Source of the DNA: CALGFH01 sp045807325
GTDB taxonomy: Bacteria > Actinomycetota > CALGFH01
Assembly: GCA_045807325.1 (NCBI GenBank)
Contig: JBJMHP010000312.1
Location: forward strand, 1 to 10,346
Length of the DNA stretch: 10,346 nt
Reading direction: 5' to 3'
In this document: piece by piece, positions 1 to 6,347 of the stretch
Numbering within the stretch: the first letter of the stretch is position 1
How the letters are laid out: every line of letters starts with the position of its first letter
The notes under the pieces: generated by a model
Told to the model about the DNA's origin: nothing
What the model saw: the letters and a program-made list of their open reading frames with translations, nothing else
The model's database searches: none
Made by a program: the position numbers and the translations under genes

Positions 1-1
1 G

Positions 2-1870
2 TCGCTGCTGGAGGAGCTGGCGGCCGCCGGCGAGATCGACCGGGAGACGGCCGATCGGCGGCCGGCGCTGATGATCGCCGGGCTGGTCGGCTCGATCGAC
101 AACGACATGCTCGGCACCGACATGACCATCGGGGCCGACTCGGCCCTGCACCGCATCGTCGAGGCCATCGACGCCATCGCCTCCACCGCGGCCAGCCATC
201 AGCGCAGCTTCGTGGTCGAGGTGATGGGCCGGCACTGCGGCTACCTGGCGCTGACGAGCGCGATCGCCGGCCACGCCGCCTATGCGCTGATCCCCGAGTG
301 GCCGCCCGACCCGGGCTGGGAGCAGGAGCTGTGCGACATCATCAGGAACGGCCGCGCCGCCGGCCGGCGCCACAACATCGTCGTGGTCGCCGAGGGCGCC
401 CACGACTCGGCCAACCGGCCGATCAGCAGCGACCACGTCCGCCAGCTGCTCAAGGAGGAGCTGGGTGAGGACGTCCGGCTGACCATCCTCGGGCACGTGC
501 AACGCGGCGGCGCGCCCAGCGCCTTCGACCGGTCGATGAGCTCCATCCTCGGGCACGCGGCCGTGGAGGAGGTCCTGGCGGCCACCCCGCAGAGCGTTCC
601 CCAGCTGGTCGGGTTCCGCGGCAACCAGGTGGCCAAGGTGCCCCTGATGGAATGCGTCGCCCAGACCCGGGAGCTGGCCGAGCGGATCGCGGCCAGAGAC
701 CACGACACCGCGCTGATGATGCGCGGCAACGCCTACACCGAGATGATCCACGTCTTCCGCTCCGTCTCCCGGGCCCTGCCCGGCCCGCAGACCAGGCGCC
801 GCGCGACCAGAATCGCCCTGCTGAACGTGGGCGGGCTGGCGCCGGGCATGAACGCCGTGGCGGAGGCCGCGGTGCGGCTCGGCCTGGACCGCGGGCACAC
901 CATGCTCGGGGTCGACGGCAGCTTCCGCGGCCTGATGGACGGGGACGTGCGGGAGCTGCGGTGGGGCGACGTCGAGGGCTGGAGCAGCCTCGGCGGCGCC
1001 GAGCTGGGGATCAGCCGGCACGTCCCCGCCATCAAGGACCTCTACGCCATCGGCCGTGGCCTGGAGGACCAGCGGGTGGACGGGCTGCTGATCATCGGCG
1101 GCTGGGACGCGTTCGCGGCGGCGCACACCCTGCAGGGGGAGCGCGACCGCTATCCCGCCTTCCAGATTCCCACGATCTGCCTGCCGGCCACCGTCGACAA
1201 CAACATCCCCGGCTCGGAGCTGTCGGTGGGCGCCGACAGCGCCCTCAACCTGATCGTCGACTCCATCGACCGCCTGCGGGAGGCCGGGACCGCGACCCGT
1301 CGCTGCTTCGTGGTGCAGACCATGGGCGGATTCTGCGGCTACCTGGCCCTGCTGGGCGGGCTGTCCGGCGGCGCGGTCCGGGTCTACCTGCACGAGGAGG
1401 GCATCACCCTCCAGCAGCTGGCCCGCGACGTCGACCTGATGGTCGGGAGCTTCCGGGTCGGGCAGCGCCTGTTCCTCACGGTGCTGAACGAGCGGGCCAG
1501 CCCGATGTACACCAGTGAGTTCCTGTGCCGGCTGTTCGAGCAGGAGAGCCAGGGCGTGTTCGACGCCCGCGAGGTCGTCCTGGGCCAGACCCAGCAGGGC
1601 GGCGCCCCGTCCCCGTTCGACCGGATCCTGGGCACCCGCCTGGCCGCCCACTCCATCGACTGGCTCAGCTACCAGATCGACAGCGACGTGGCCGACGGCG
1701 CGGTGATCGGGATGCACGAGGGCAAGATCCGGGTGCTGCCGCTGCGGGAGGCCGGGGACCTGGCCGACTGGGAGCACCGGCGTCCCCTGCGGCAGTGGTG
1801 GCTGCAGCTTCGCCCGCTCGTCGACGTGCTGGCCAGCCGGCTGGCCGCCGGCCCGGCCGGGTCGGACTGA
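2..1870 (+). CDS. pfkA: Tandem (eukaryote-type) ATP 6-phosphofructokinase, 5'-partial
   Basis: Phosphorylates fructose 6-phosphate to fructose 1,6-bisphosphate with ATP in glycolysis (cytosol). The frame is open to the window edge, leaving 622 residues; about 140–150 N-terminal residues, including the first GGDGS ATP site, lie outside. The N-half keeps the catalytic set: GSIDND (residues 30–35), SHQR, VEVMGRHCG, VAEGA and LGHVQRGG. The Gly before SIDND is typical of ATP-dependent rather than PPi-dependent enzymes. A second PFK copy starts near RIALLNVGGLAPGMNA. It has GGWDAF in place of GGDGS, TVDNN for TIDND, MGGFCG for MGR and LGQTQQGG for LGHxQRGG, so it is probably regulatory. It ends EHRRPLRQWWLQLRPL, very like the animal enzyme's C-terminus. 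Both halves resemble animal muscle-type PFK more than the ~320-residue bacterial PfkA. Function is secure; the allosteric role of the C-half is inferred. Confidence 0.93.
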   Translation, partial: SLLEELAAAGEIDRETADRRPALMIAGLVGSIDNDMLGTDMTIGADSALHRIVEAIDAIASTAASHQRSFVVEVMGRHCGYLALTSAIAGHAAYALIPEWPPDPGWEQELCDIIRNGRAAGRRHNIVVVAEGAHDSANRPISSDHVRQLLKEELGEDVRLTILGHVQRGGAPSAFDRSMSSILGHAAVEEVLAATPQSVPQLVGFRGNQVAKVPLMECVAQTRELAERIAARDHDTALMMRGNAYTEMIHVFRSVSRALPGPQTRRRATRIALLNVGGLAPGMNAVAEAAVRLGLDRGHTMLGVDGSFRGLMDGDVRELRWGDVEGWSSLGGAELGISRHVPAIKDLYAIGRGLEDQRVDGLLIIGGWDAFAAAHTLQGERDRYPAFQIPTICLPATVDNNIPGSELSVGADSALNLIVDSIDRLREAGTATRRCFVVQTMGGFCGYLALLGGLSGGAVRVYLHEEGITLQQLARDVDLMVGSFRVGQRLFLTVLNERASPMYTSEFLCRLFEQESQGVFDAREVVLGQTQQGGAPSPFDRILGTRLAAHSIDWLSYQIDSDVADGAVIGMHEGKIRVLPLREAGDLADWEHRRPLRQWWLQLRPLVDVLASRLAAGPAGSD

Positions 1871-1882
1871 CCGGCCGGGCCG
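1849..1882. terminator. Bidirectional terminator-like hairpin between convergent genes
   Basis: A perfect 12-bp G+C stem (1849–1860 with 1871–1882) encloses a 10-nt loop that contains the PFK stop codon. It sits exactly between the convergent PFK gene and the zinc-ribbon/GHKL gene, whose stop begins 2 nt further on. There is no T-tract on either side, as is common for actinobacterial terminators, so termination is inferred from the stem and its position. Confidence 0.5.
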
Positions 1883-1883
1883 C

Positions 1884-2390
1884 TCAGGCGGTCCGCAGCT
1901 CGAAGGACACGACCGTGCCGGTGCCGGGGGAGGTCGTGTCGTCGTCGCGGACCTCGATCCGGACGACGTCCTCGCCGGCGTCCACGGTCAGCTCGACCGG
2001 GGCGTCGGTGTGGCGCAGGGCGCTGGCCACCAGCTCGCTGGCCATGCGGCCGGCGTCGTCCACGAGGCTGACCGGGCCGGCCAGGGTCACCGCCTCGGCG
2101 GCGAACGCGCCCGCCTTGCCCGGCGCCTGCGGCCCGGCGTCCAGCCAGGCGCGGCGGCGGCGCTCCGCGCTCCGGCCGAGCACCCGGCGGACCGGGAGCC
2201 CGCCGGCCACCGTGGGCGGGCAGGTCGGGCACTCCAGCAGCTGGCCCGGCTCGACGGGCTGCTGGACGTGGCGTAGGTGGCGGCAGTCCAGGCGCACCCA
2301 GCGGCCGGGGTTCCCGGTCACCTCGGTCGCCAGGCGGGCCGCCTTCAGGGTTCCGGTGTCGGGCACGACGGGGAAGAGCTTGTCAGCCAA
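1884..2390 (-). CDS. Small protein: zinc-ribbon-like N-terminus and degenerate GHKL (HATPase_c) domain
   Basis: This 168-residue protein has two parts. Near the N-terminus C36-x-H38, H41 and C54-x2-C57 form a zinc-ribbon-like cluster (LDCRHLRH, then LECPTCP). From about residue 105 it resembles the small actinobacterial anti-sigma-type ATPases (GHKL fold), with ELVASALRH at 119–127 and VRIEVRDDD near the end. Two features argue against normal ATP binding. The Mg-binding Asn of the N-box is Ser123, and the sequence jumps from VRDDDT to the final strand GTVVSFEL without the usual GRGLxxV glycine box and ATP lid (about 25 residues missing). The start is TTG at 2390, because TGA lies in frame three codons upstream; the ribosome site is poor, and a GTG at codon 9 is an alternative. 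A protein-binding regulator or anti-sigma-like role is only a guess. Confidence 0.72.
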   Translation of the reverse strand: MADKLFPVVPDTGTLKAARLATEVTGNPGRWVRLDCRHLRHVQQPVEPGQLLECPTCPPTVAGGLPVRRVLGRSAERRRRAWLDAGPQAPGKAGAFAAEAVTLAGPVSLVDDAGRMASELVASALRHTDAPVELTVDAGEDVVRIEVRDDDTTSPGTGTVVSFELRTA

Positions 2391-2426
2391 GGGCGATCAC
2401 ACCCATCGGGGAAGGAGACGGCGGCG

Positions 2427-2495
2427 ATGACGGGAAGTGCCTACCAGGTACGATACGGCCGGACCGGGGGCTGGGAGAAGACCTCACCGAGGTGA
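2427..2495 (+). CDS. Possible 22-residue ORF ahead of the broken ligase gene
   Basis: An ATG at 2427 follows a fair ribosome site (GGAG about 9 nt upstream) and reads 22 codons to TGA at 2493–2495. It is in the same reading frame as the ligase remnant that follows, so it may be the relic of that gene's start, left after a deletion and a nonsense change. The peptide (MTGSAYQVRYGRTGGW…) resembles nothing I recognise. It may be a chance ORF. Confidence 0.15.
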   Translation: MTGSAYQVRYGRTGGWEKTSPR

Positions 2496-3673
2496 TCTTG
2501 TGCCTGTTACAAGAAATTCAACCTGGCAGGTGCATCTGCCCTCGGGGGTGGACCCGACCGGGTCGACCTCCTCGCCGCCGGGAGCCTGCCCGCGGCCTGG
2601 CGGCGGCTGGCCGAGGCCGACCTGCCCGACGGCGACCCGCCGGCCCTGGACGGCGGCGGCCCCGGGGACCCGGCACTGCTCTGCTACACCTCCGGCACCA
2701 CCGGGGCTCCCAAGGGGGCCGTCCTGTCCCACGGCAACCTGCTGGCCAGCGCCGAGGCGCTGCGCCTGGCCTGGCGCTGGACCGGGGAGGACCGGCTGGT
2801 GCTGGCCCTGCCCCTGTTCCACATCCACGGCCTCGGGGTCGGCCTGCACGGGACCCTGCTGGCCGGGGCGTCGGCCGTGCTGCTGGCCCGGTTCGAGGTC
2901 GACGCCGTGCTGGACGCGGCCCGCGACCATGCGGCCACGCTGTTCTTCGGGGTGCCGACCATGTACACCCGCCTGGCCGGCTCGCCCAGGGCCGGGGAGC
3001 TCGCCCGGCTGCGGCTGTGCGTCTCCGGGTCGGCCCCGCTGCCCACGGCGGTGTTCCGGCGCCTGGCCGAGCGGGCCGGCCAGCGGGTGCTGGAGCGCTA
3101 CGGCATGACCGAGACGATCATGAACGTCTCCAACCCCTATGACGGCGAGCGCCGGCCGGGCACGGTCGGGCTGCCCCTGCCGGGGTCGAGCTGCGCCTTG
3201 CCGGCGGGCAGGAGGGAGAGGTGCTGCTGCGCGGCCCCAACGTGTTCGGCGGCTACTGGCGCAACCCGGAGGCCATCGCCGAGGCCTTCGACCCCGACGG
3301 CGGGTTCCGCACCGGCGACCTGGGCAGCTTCGACGAGCGCGGCTACCTGCGCGTCGAGGGGCGCAGCAGGGAGCTGATCATCACCGGCGGCTACAACGTC
3401 CACCCCCGCGAGGTCGAGGAGCTGCTGCTCGGGCACCCGGGGGTGGCCGAGGCGGCGGTCGTCGGGACCCCCCTCGGAGGAGTGGGGCGAGCAGGTCACC
3501 GCCTTCGTCGTCCCCGCCGACCCGGCGGCCCCGCCCGACCGCGAGGAGCTGCTGGGCTTCGCGGCCGAGCGGCTGGCCGGGTTCAAGCGGCCCCGAGTCG
3601 TCCACTACGTGGACGCGTTACCCCGCAACGCCCTCGCAAGGTGCTCAAGCACGAGCTTCGGGGTCGGGGCTGA
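2496..3673 (+). pseudogene. matB: Broken malonyl-CoA synthetase-like acyl-CoA ligase (AMP-forming)
   Basis: The remnant of an ANL-family ligase that would adenylate a short (di)carboxylic acid and load it onto CoA. From 2685 the frame gives the P-loop YTSGTTGAPKG, then LPLFHIHGLG, FGVPTMYTRL and YGMTE (3099), a pattern close to MatB/ACSF3. The frame then breaks three times: one G too few in the run at 3182–3185, one C too many at 3468–3473, and one G missing near 3636. With these repaired it continues through LLRGPNVFGGYW, FRTGDLG, GGYNVHPREVE, FKRPRVVHYVDALPRNA and the catalytic-Lys motif (GKVLKHEL; Lys codon 3638–3640) to TGA at 3671. The N-terminal ~90–100 residues are absent, and no start codon lies in frame between 2496 and the P-loop. 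The last 29 bp overlap the 3' end of the transporter gene. Substrate assignment is by resemblance only. Confidence 0.85.
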
Positions 3674-5003
3674 CCCGCCCCGAGACCAGCTCCTGTTCGC
3701 GCTGGTCGTCGGTGTCGATGTCGCGCTGGTAGGTCTCGGTGGCGAGCAGGGTGGCGACCACCGAGACCGCCGCCATGATGGCCATGTAGATGGCCACGGC
3801 CGGCCAGCTCCACGCCTTCAGCAACGCGGCCGCGACCAGTGGGGCGAAGCCGCCGGCGAACACCGAGGCCAGCTGGTAGCCGAGGGAGGCGCCGCTGTAG
3901 CGGACTCTGGTGCCGAACAGCTCCGAGAAGAACGCCGCCTGGGGGCCGTACATCAGGTCGTGGCCGACGTTGACCCCGAGCACGATGGCCAGCCAGATGA
4001 GGACCTCGGTCTTGGTGTTGACCAGCCAGAAGAAGGGGAACGCGAACAGCAGCGAGAACAGCGCCCCGCCGAGGTACAGCGGCCGCCGCCCGAGCCGGTC
4101 CGACAGCGCCCCGTACCAGGGGATGGTGACCAGCCCGATCAGGGCGGCGATGACCACCCCCCAGAGCATGGTGCTCTTGGGCAGCTTCAGCTCCTCGTTG
4201 CCGTAGACCAGCACCCAGACGGTGAGGATGTAGAAGGTGCCGTTCTCGGCGATCCGCATGCCCATGGCCAGCAGGACCTCACGCGGGTACTTGCGCAGCA
4301 CGTCCAGGATCGGCATGGGCGCCTCGGTCTTGGTGTCCTTGATCCGCTGGAAGGCCGGGGACTCGTACAGCCGCAGGCGCACGAACAGGCCGACGCCGAC
4401 CAGGATGGCGCTGAGCAGGAACGGGATCCGCCAGCCCCAGGACAGGAAGGCCTCGTCCGAGGTGGTCTGCTGGACGATCAGGAAGACCACCGTGGACAGG
4501 AACAGGCCGGCGGGCACGCCCATCTGGGGCCAGCTGCCGAAGAAGCCGCGCCGGCCCGGTGGGGCGTGCTCGACCGACATGAGCACGGCCCCGCCCCACT
4601 CGCCGCCGACGCCGATGCCTTGGGCGATGCGCAGGGCGACCAGGATGATCGGGGCCCAGATGCCGATCGCCGCATAGGTCGGCATCAGCCCGATGAGGAA
4701 GGTGGCGATGCCCATGATGAGCAGCGACAGCACCAGCATGGTCTTGCGGCCGATGCGGTCGCCGTAGTGCCCGAAGATGATCCCGCCCAGCGGCCGGGCG
4801 GCGAAGCCGACGCCGTAGGTGGCAAGGGCCAGCAGCGTGCCCGAGGACGGCTCCACCTTGGGGAAGAACAGCTTGTTGAAGACCAGCGCGGCGGCCGTGC
4901 CGTAGAGGAAGAAGTCGTACCACTCGATGGTGGTGCCGATGAAGCTGGCCGCCACGACCTGCCGGATCGAGCTCCGCTCGGATGTCTGGTCGTTCGACGT
5001 CAT
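3645..5003 (-). CDS. MHS-family (metabolite:H+ symporter) major facilitator transporter
   Basis: An inner-membrane proton symporter of 452 residues, the normal length for the MHS family (KgtP, ShiA, ProP relatives), which imports organic acids and osmolytes. Visible signatures are the first helix ASFIGTTIEWYDFFLYG (19–35), the MFS loop motif GHYGDRIGRK (78–87), the family's GIGVGGEWGGA (129–139) and a second loop motif GALSDRLGRR (298–307). Hydrophobic stretches throughout fit 12 helices. ATG at 5003 is chosen because AAGGAGG lies 7 nt upstream; the frame is open further upstream, but that extension has no homology-like sequence. It is divergent from the hydroxybutyrate dehydrogenase gene, and its last 29 bp overlap the ligase pseudogene tail to tail. 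A carboxylate such as 3-hydroxybutyrate is a reasonable guess from this context, but sequence alone does not fix the substrate. Confidence 0.9.
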   Translation of the reverse strand: MTSNDQTSERSSIRQVVAASFIGTTIEWYDFFLYGTAAALVFNKLFFPKVEPSSGTLLALATYGVGFAARPLGGIIFGHYGDRIGRKTMLVLSLLIMGIATFLIGLMPTYAAIGIWAPIILVALRIAQGIGVGGEWGGAVLMSVEHAPPGRRGFFGSWPQMGVPAGLFLSTVVFLIVQQTTSDEAFLSWGWRIPFLLSAILVGVGLFVRLRLYESPAFQRIKDTKTEAPMPILDVLRKYPREVLLAMGMRIAENGTFYILTVWVLVYGNEELKLPKSTMLWGVVIAALIGLVTIPWYGALSDRLGRRPLYLGGALFSLLFAFPFFWLVNTKTEVLIWLAIVLGVNVGHDLMYGPQAAFFSELFGTRVRYSGASLGYQLASVFAGGFAPLVAAALLKAWSWPAVAIYMAIMAAVSVVATLLATETYQRDIDTDDQREQELVSGRVSPDPEARA

Positions 5004-5097
5004 CGCGCAGCCTCCTTGTTTGCGCTGCACAGATTGATCTCCAGTGGCAAGACTGGGTAAACGCGTAGAGCCGGACGACACGGGACGGAGGTCACCG
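5004..5097. promoter_or_regulatory. Divergent promoter region, MHS transporter / bdhA
   Basis: These 94 bp must hold promoters for both divergent genes. It is less G+C-rich than its surroundings. A short palindromic element, AGAT-TG-ATCT (5031–5040), sits near the middle and could be an operator core. TTGATC (5034–5039) is a possible –35 for bdhA, but the matching –10 (TAAACG, 5058–5063, 18-bp spacing) is poor. I could not identify a convincing promoter on either strand. Confidence 0.35.
5011..5017 (-). promoter_or_regulatory. Ribosome binding site of the MHS transporter
   Basis: AAGGAGG on the minus strand, 7 nt before ATG at 5003. It fixes the start of the transporter within a much longer open frame. 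Confidence 0.75.
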
Positions 5098-5847
5098 ATG
5101 GACGTGGAGCTTGACGGCAGGACGGCCCTGGTCACCGGGGCGGCCAGCGGGATCGGCGAGGCCTGCGCCCGCCGGCTGGCCGCCGCCGGGGCCAAGGTGA
5201 CCGTGGTCGACCTGGACGGCGAGGGCGCCGAGCGGGTCGCGGGCGAGCTCGGCGGCACCCCGGTGGCCGCCGACCTGACCGACCCGGCCGGCCTGGACGG
5301 CCTCCAGCTGGCCGCCGACGTGCTGGTCAACAACGCCGGCTTCCAGCACGTGGCACCGGTGGAGGAGTTCCCGCCCGAGCGGTTCGCGGCCATGCTGGCC
5401 CTGATGGTGGAGGCGCCGTTCCGGCTGGCCCGGGCGGTCCTGCCCGGCATGTACGAGCGCGGCTGGGGCCGGGTGGTCAACATCTCCTCGGTCCACGGCC
5501 TGCGGGCCTCGCCCTACAAGAGCGCCTATGTCGCGGCCAAGCACGGCCTGGAGGGGCTGTCCAAGGTGATCGCCCTGGAGGGCGGGCCCCGCGGGGTCAC
5601 CTCCAACTGCGTCTGCCCCGCCTACGTGCGGACCGCGCTGGTCGAGAACCAGATCGCCGACCAGGCCCGCATCCACGGCATCTCCGAGGCCGAGGTGGTC
5701 GAGAAGGTCATGCTCACCGAGCCCGCGATCAAGCGCCTGCTCGAGCCCGACGAGGTCGCCGACGCCGTCCTCTGGCTGTGCTCCCCCGCCGCCGCCTTCG
5801 TCAACGGCACCTCCCTGGTCCTCGACGGCGGCTGGACCGCCCGCTGA
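5098..5847 (+). CDS. bdhA: D-3-hydroxybutyrate dehydrogenase (SDR family)
   Basis: Oxidises D-3-hydroxybutyrate to acetoacetate with NAD+, in polyhydroxybutyrate or ketone-body use (cytosol). The 249 residues are typical for a classical short-chain dehydrogenase. Visible are the cofactor loop TGAASGIG (13–20), Asp38 after the second strand (NAD rather than NADP preference), NNAG (78–81), and the catalytic Ser131, Tyr144 and Lys148. Gln83, His133, Lys141 and Gln185 match in identity and spacing the substrate-carboxylate residues I recall from Pseudomonas fragi HBDH (Gln94, His144, Lys152, Gln196), so the specificity call is strong. NNAGFQHVAPVEEFP and the DGGWTAR end are also characteristic. 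ATG at 5098 has GGAGG 6 nt upstream; an in-frame ATG at 5044 lacks such a site and would add a non-family N-terminus. It is divergently paired with the MHS transporter, suggesting uptake and oxidation of the same substrate. Confidence 0.95.
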   Translation: MDVELDGRTALVTGAASGIGEACARRLAAAGAKVTVVDLDGEGAERVAGELGGTPVAADLTDPAGLDGLQLAADVLVNNAGFQHVAPVEEFPPERFAAMLALMVEAPFRLARAVLPGMYERGWGRVVNISSVHGLRASPYKSAYVAAKHGLEGLSKVIALEGGPRGVTSNCVCPAYVRTALVENQIADQARIHGISEAEVVEKVMLTEPAIKRLLEPDEVADAVLWLCSPAAAFVNGTSLVLDGGWTAR

Positions 5848-5917
5848 GGGAGGATCCGCCCGCTGACACAGGCGTCGCCGCAGGCTTCGCGACCCCCCTC
5901 CTCACCGCGGTATGGGC

Positions 5918-5945
5918 CCCCGGTCGGGAGGGTAGCCGACCGGGG
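5918..5945. terminator. Terminator-like hairpin downstream of bdhA
   Basis: A perfect 10-bp stem (CCCCGGTCGG with CCGACCGGGG) with an 8-nt loop, 70 bp after the bdhA stop. No T-run follows. The first of two adjacent strong hairpins. Confidence 0.55.
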
Positions 5946-5948
5946 CAC

Positions 5949-5981
5949 GGGAGGGTTGGGGCTGTCCACAGCCCTCCTCCC
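5949..5981. terminator. Second terminator-like hairpin downstream of bdhA
   Basis: GGGAGG (5949–5954) pairs with CCTCCC (5976–5981). Inside it GGGCTG (5959–5964) pairs with CAGCCC (5969–5974) around a TCCA loop, leaving a small asymmetric internal loop. It begins 3 nt after the first hairpin. The two together probably insulate bdhA from the rpf unit. Confidence 0.45.
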
Positions 5982-6175
5982 TAGCCCTCGGGGCGGCGGC
6001 CACCACGAGGGTGCCGGGTGCGACCCGAAGCTGCTGGAGCATCGTCCGAACCGGACATTCCTCAACATCTGTGGGACCGGCGCGGGCCCCGTTCGGGCTG
6101 TTCACGACCGGCTTCCGGTCGCGGCGTACCGGAGCATCCCCGGGGCAAAACGACCAATGGGTGGGGTCGGCCGCC
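5982..6175. other. Non-coding stretch upstream of the rpf promoter
   Basis: No convincing gene on either strand; codon-like periodicity and homology-like motifs are absent. It holds further inverted repeats: CCCTCG/CGAGGG (5985–5990 with 6006–6011) and a tight 7-bp palindrome, CGACCGG-CTT-CCGGTCG (6105–6121). The latter lies about 55–70 bp upstream of the predicted –35 and could be a regulator site. This is inference from symmetry only. Confidence 0.35.
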
Positions 6176-6205
6176 TTGACGAGTTCTGCGGGTCTCCTCT
6201 ACTCT
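6176..6205 (+). promoter_or_regulatory. Predicted sigma-70-type promoter of the rpf gene
   Basis: TTGACG (6176–6181) matches a –35, and TACTCT (6200–6205), of the TANNNT form usual in actinobacteria, matches a –10, with an 18-bp spacer. It predicts transcription starting near 6211 and a leader of roughly 155 nt. Confidence 0.5.
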
Positions 6206-6210
6206 CCACG

Positions 6211-6335
6211 GCTCGTATCCGGCCGGAGGCGAGCGCGCCCCCACGACGCCCCTCCAGGCCAGCGCCCCGAGAACGGGAGCGCGACCGTGCGTCGCGTGGT
6301 GACGCACGGGTTCTTCCGGCCCGTCCCGTCGGGCC
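6211..6335 (+). ncRNA. Structured 5' leader of the rpf gene (candidate cis-regulatory RNA)
   Basis: Four hairpins follow one another between the predicted transcript start and the ribosome site. H1 pairs GCTCG with CGAGC (6211–6234), with an inner TCC/GGA. H2 pairs GCGCCCCG with CGGG-A-GCGC (6262–6282), with an AGAA loop and one bulged A. H3 is a perfect 9-bp stem (6285–6293 with 6301–6309) with loop GCGTGGT. H4 pairs GGCCCG with CGGGCC (6318–6335). CCCCTCC at 6249–6255, between H1 and H2, could pair with the GGAGG of the ribosome site. Rpf genes of actinobacteria are often under c-di-AMP (ydaO) riboswitches, but I do not find that motif's conserved stretches here. Riboswitch function is inference. 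Confidence 0.4.
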
Positions 6336-6347
6336 ACCCCCATGTGC

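Noticed and set aside
652..1518. 288-codon + strand frame inside the PFK gene, and similar frames inside other genes
   Set aside because: Arg/Pro/Gly-rich shadow reading of the strongly supported PFK frame.
2427..2495. Start of a phosphoglucomutase-type protein (VRYGRTGGW, loosely like FGTDGWR)
   Set aside because: The resemblance is a few residues only, and the frame stops after 22 codons with nothing of the family downstream in any frame.
3609..5060. 483-codon open frame on the + strand opposite the MHS transporter
   Set aside because: Very G+C-rich DNA gives long antisense frames. The translation is Asp/Gly/Gln/Arg-rich and low-complexity, with no family motifs, while the minus-strand frame is a clear transporter.
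5004..5483. N-terminal extension of the MHS transporter frame, to 612 residues
   Set aside because: It runs antisense through bdhA and has no transporter-like sequence. The ATG at 5003 has an excellent ribosome site and the family's usual N-terminus.
5963..5971. DnaA-box-like CTGTCCACA
   Set aside because: One mismatch from the actinobacterial consensus, single copy, and fully explained as the loop and arm of a hairpin. No dnaA/dnaN or A+T-rich region nearby to suggest an origin.
5622..6068. Minus-strand open frame across the bdhA 3' end and the gap
   Set aside because: No ribosome site, no recognisable motif, and it crosses both strong hairpins and the antisense of bdhA.
6100..6345. c-di-AMP (ydaO-yuaA) riboswitch upstream of the rpf gene
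   Set aside because: Expected from other actinobacterial rpf genes, but I could not find its conserved blocks (the GGGGAACC-like and GTCAGCTAACC-like stretches). An Rfam covariance search would settle it.
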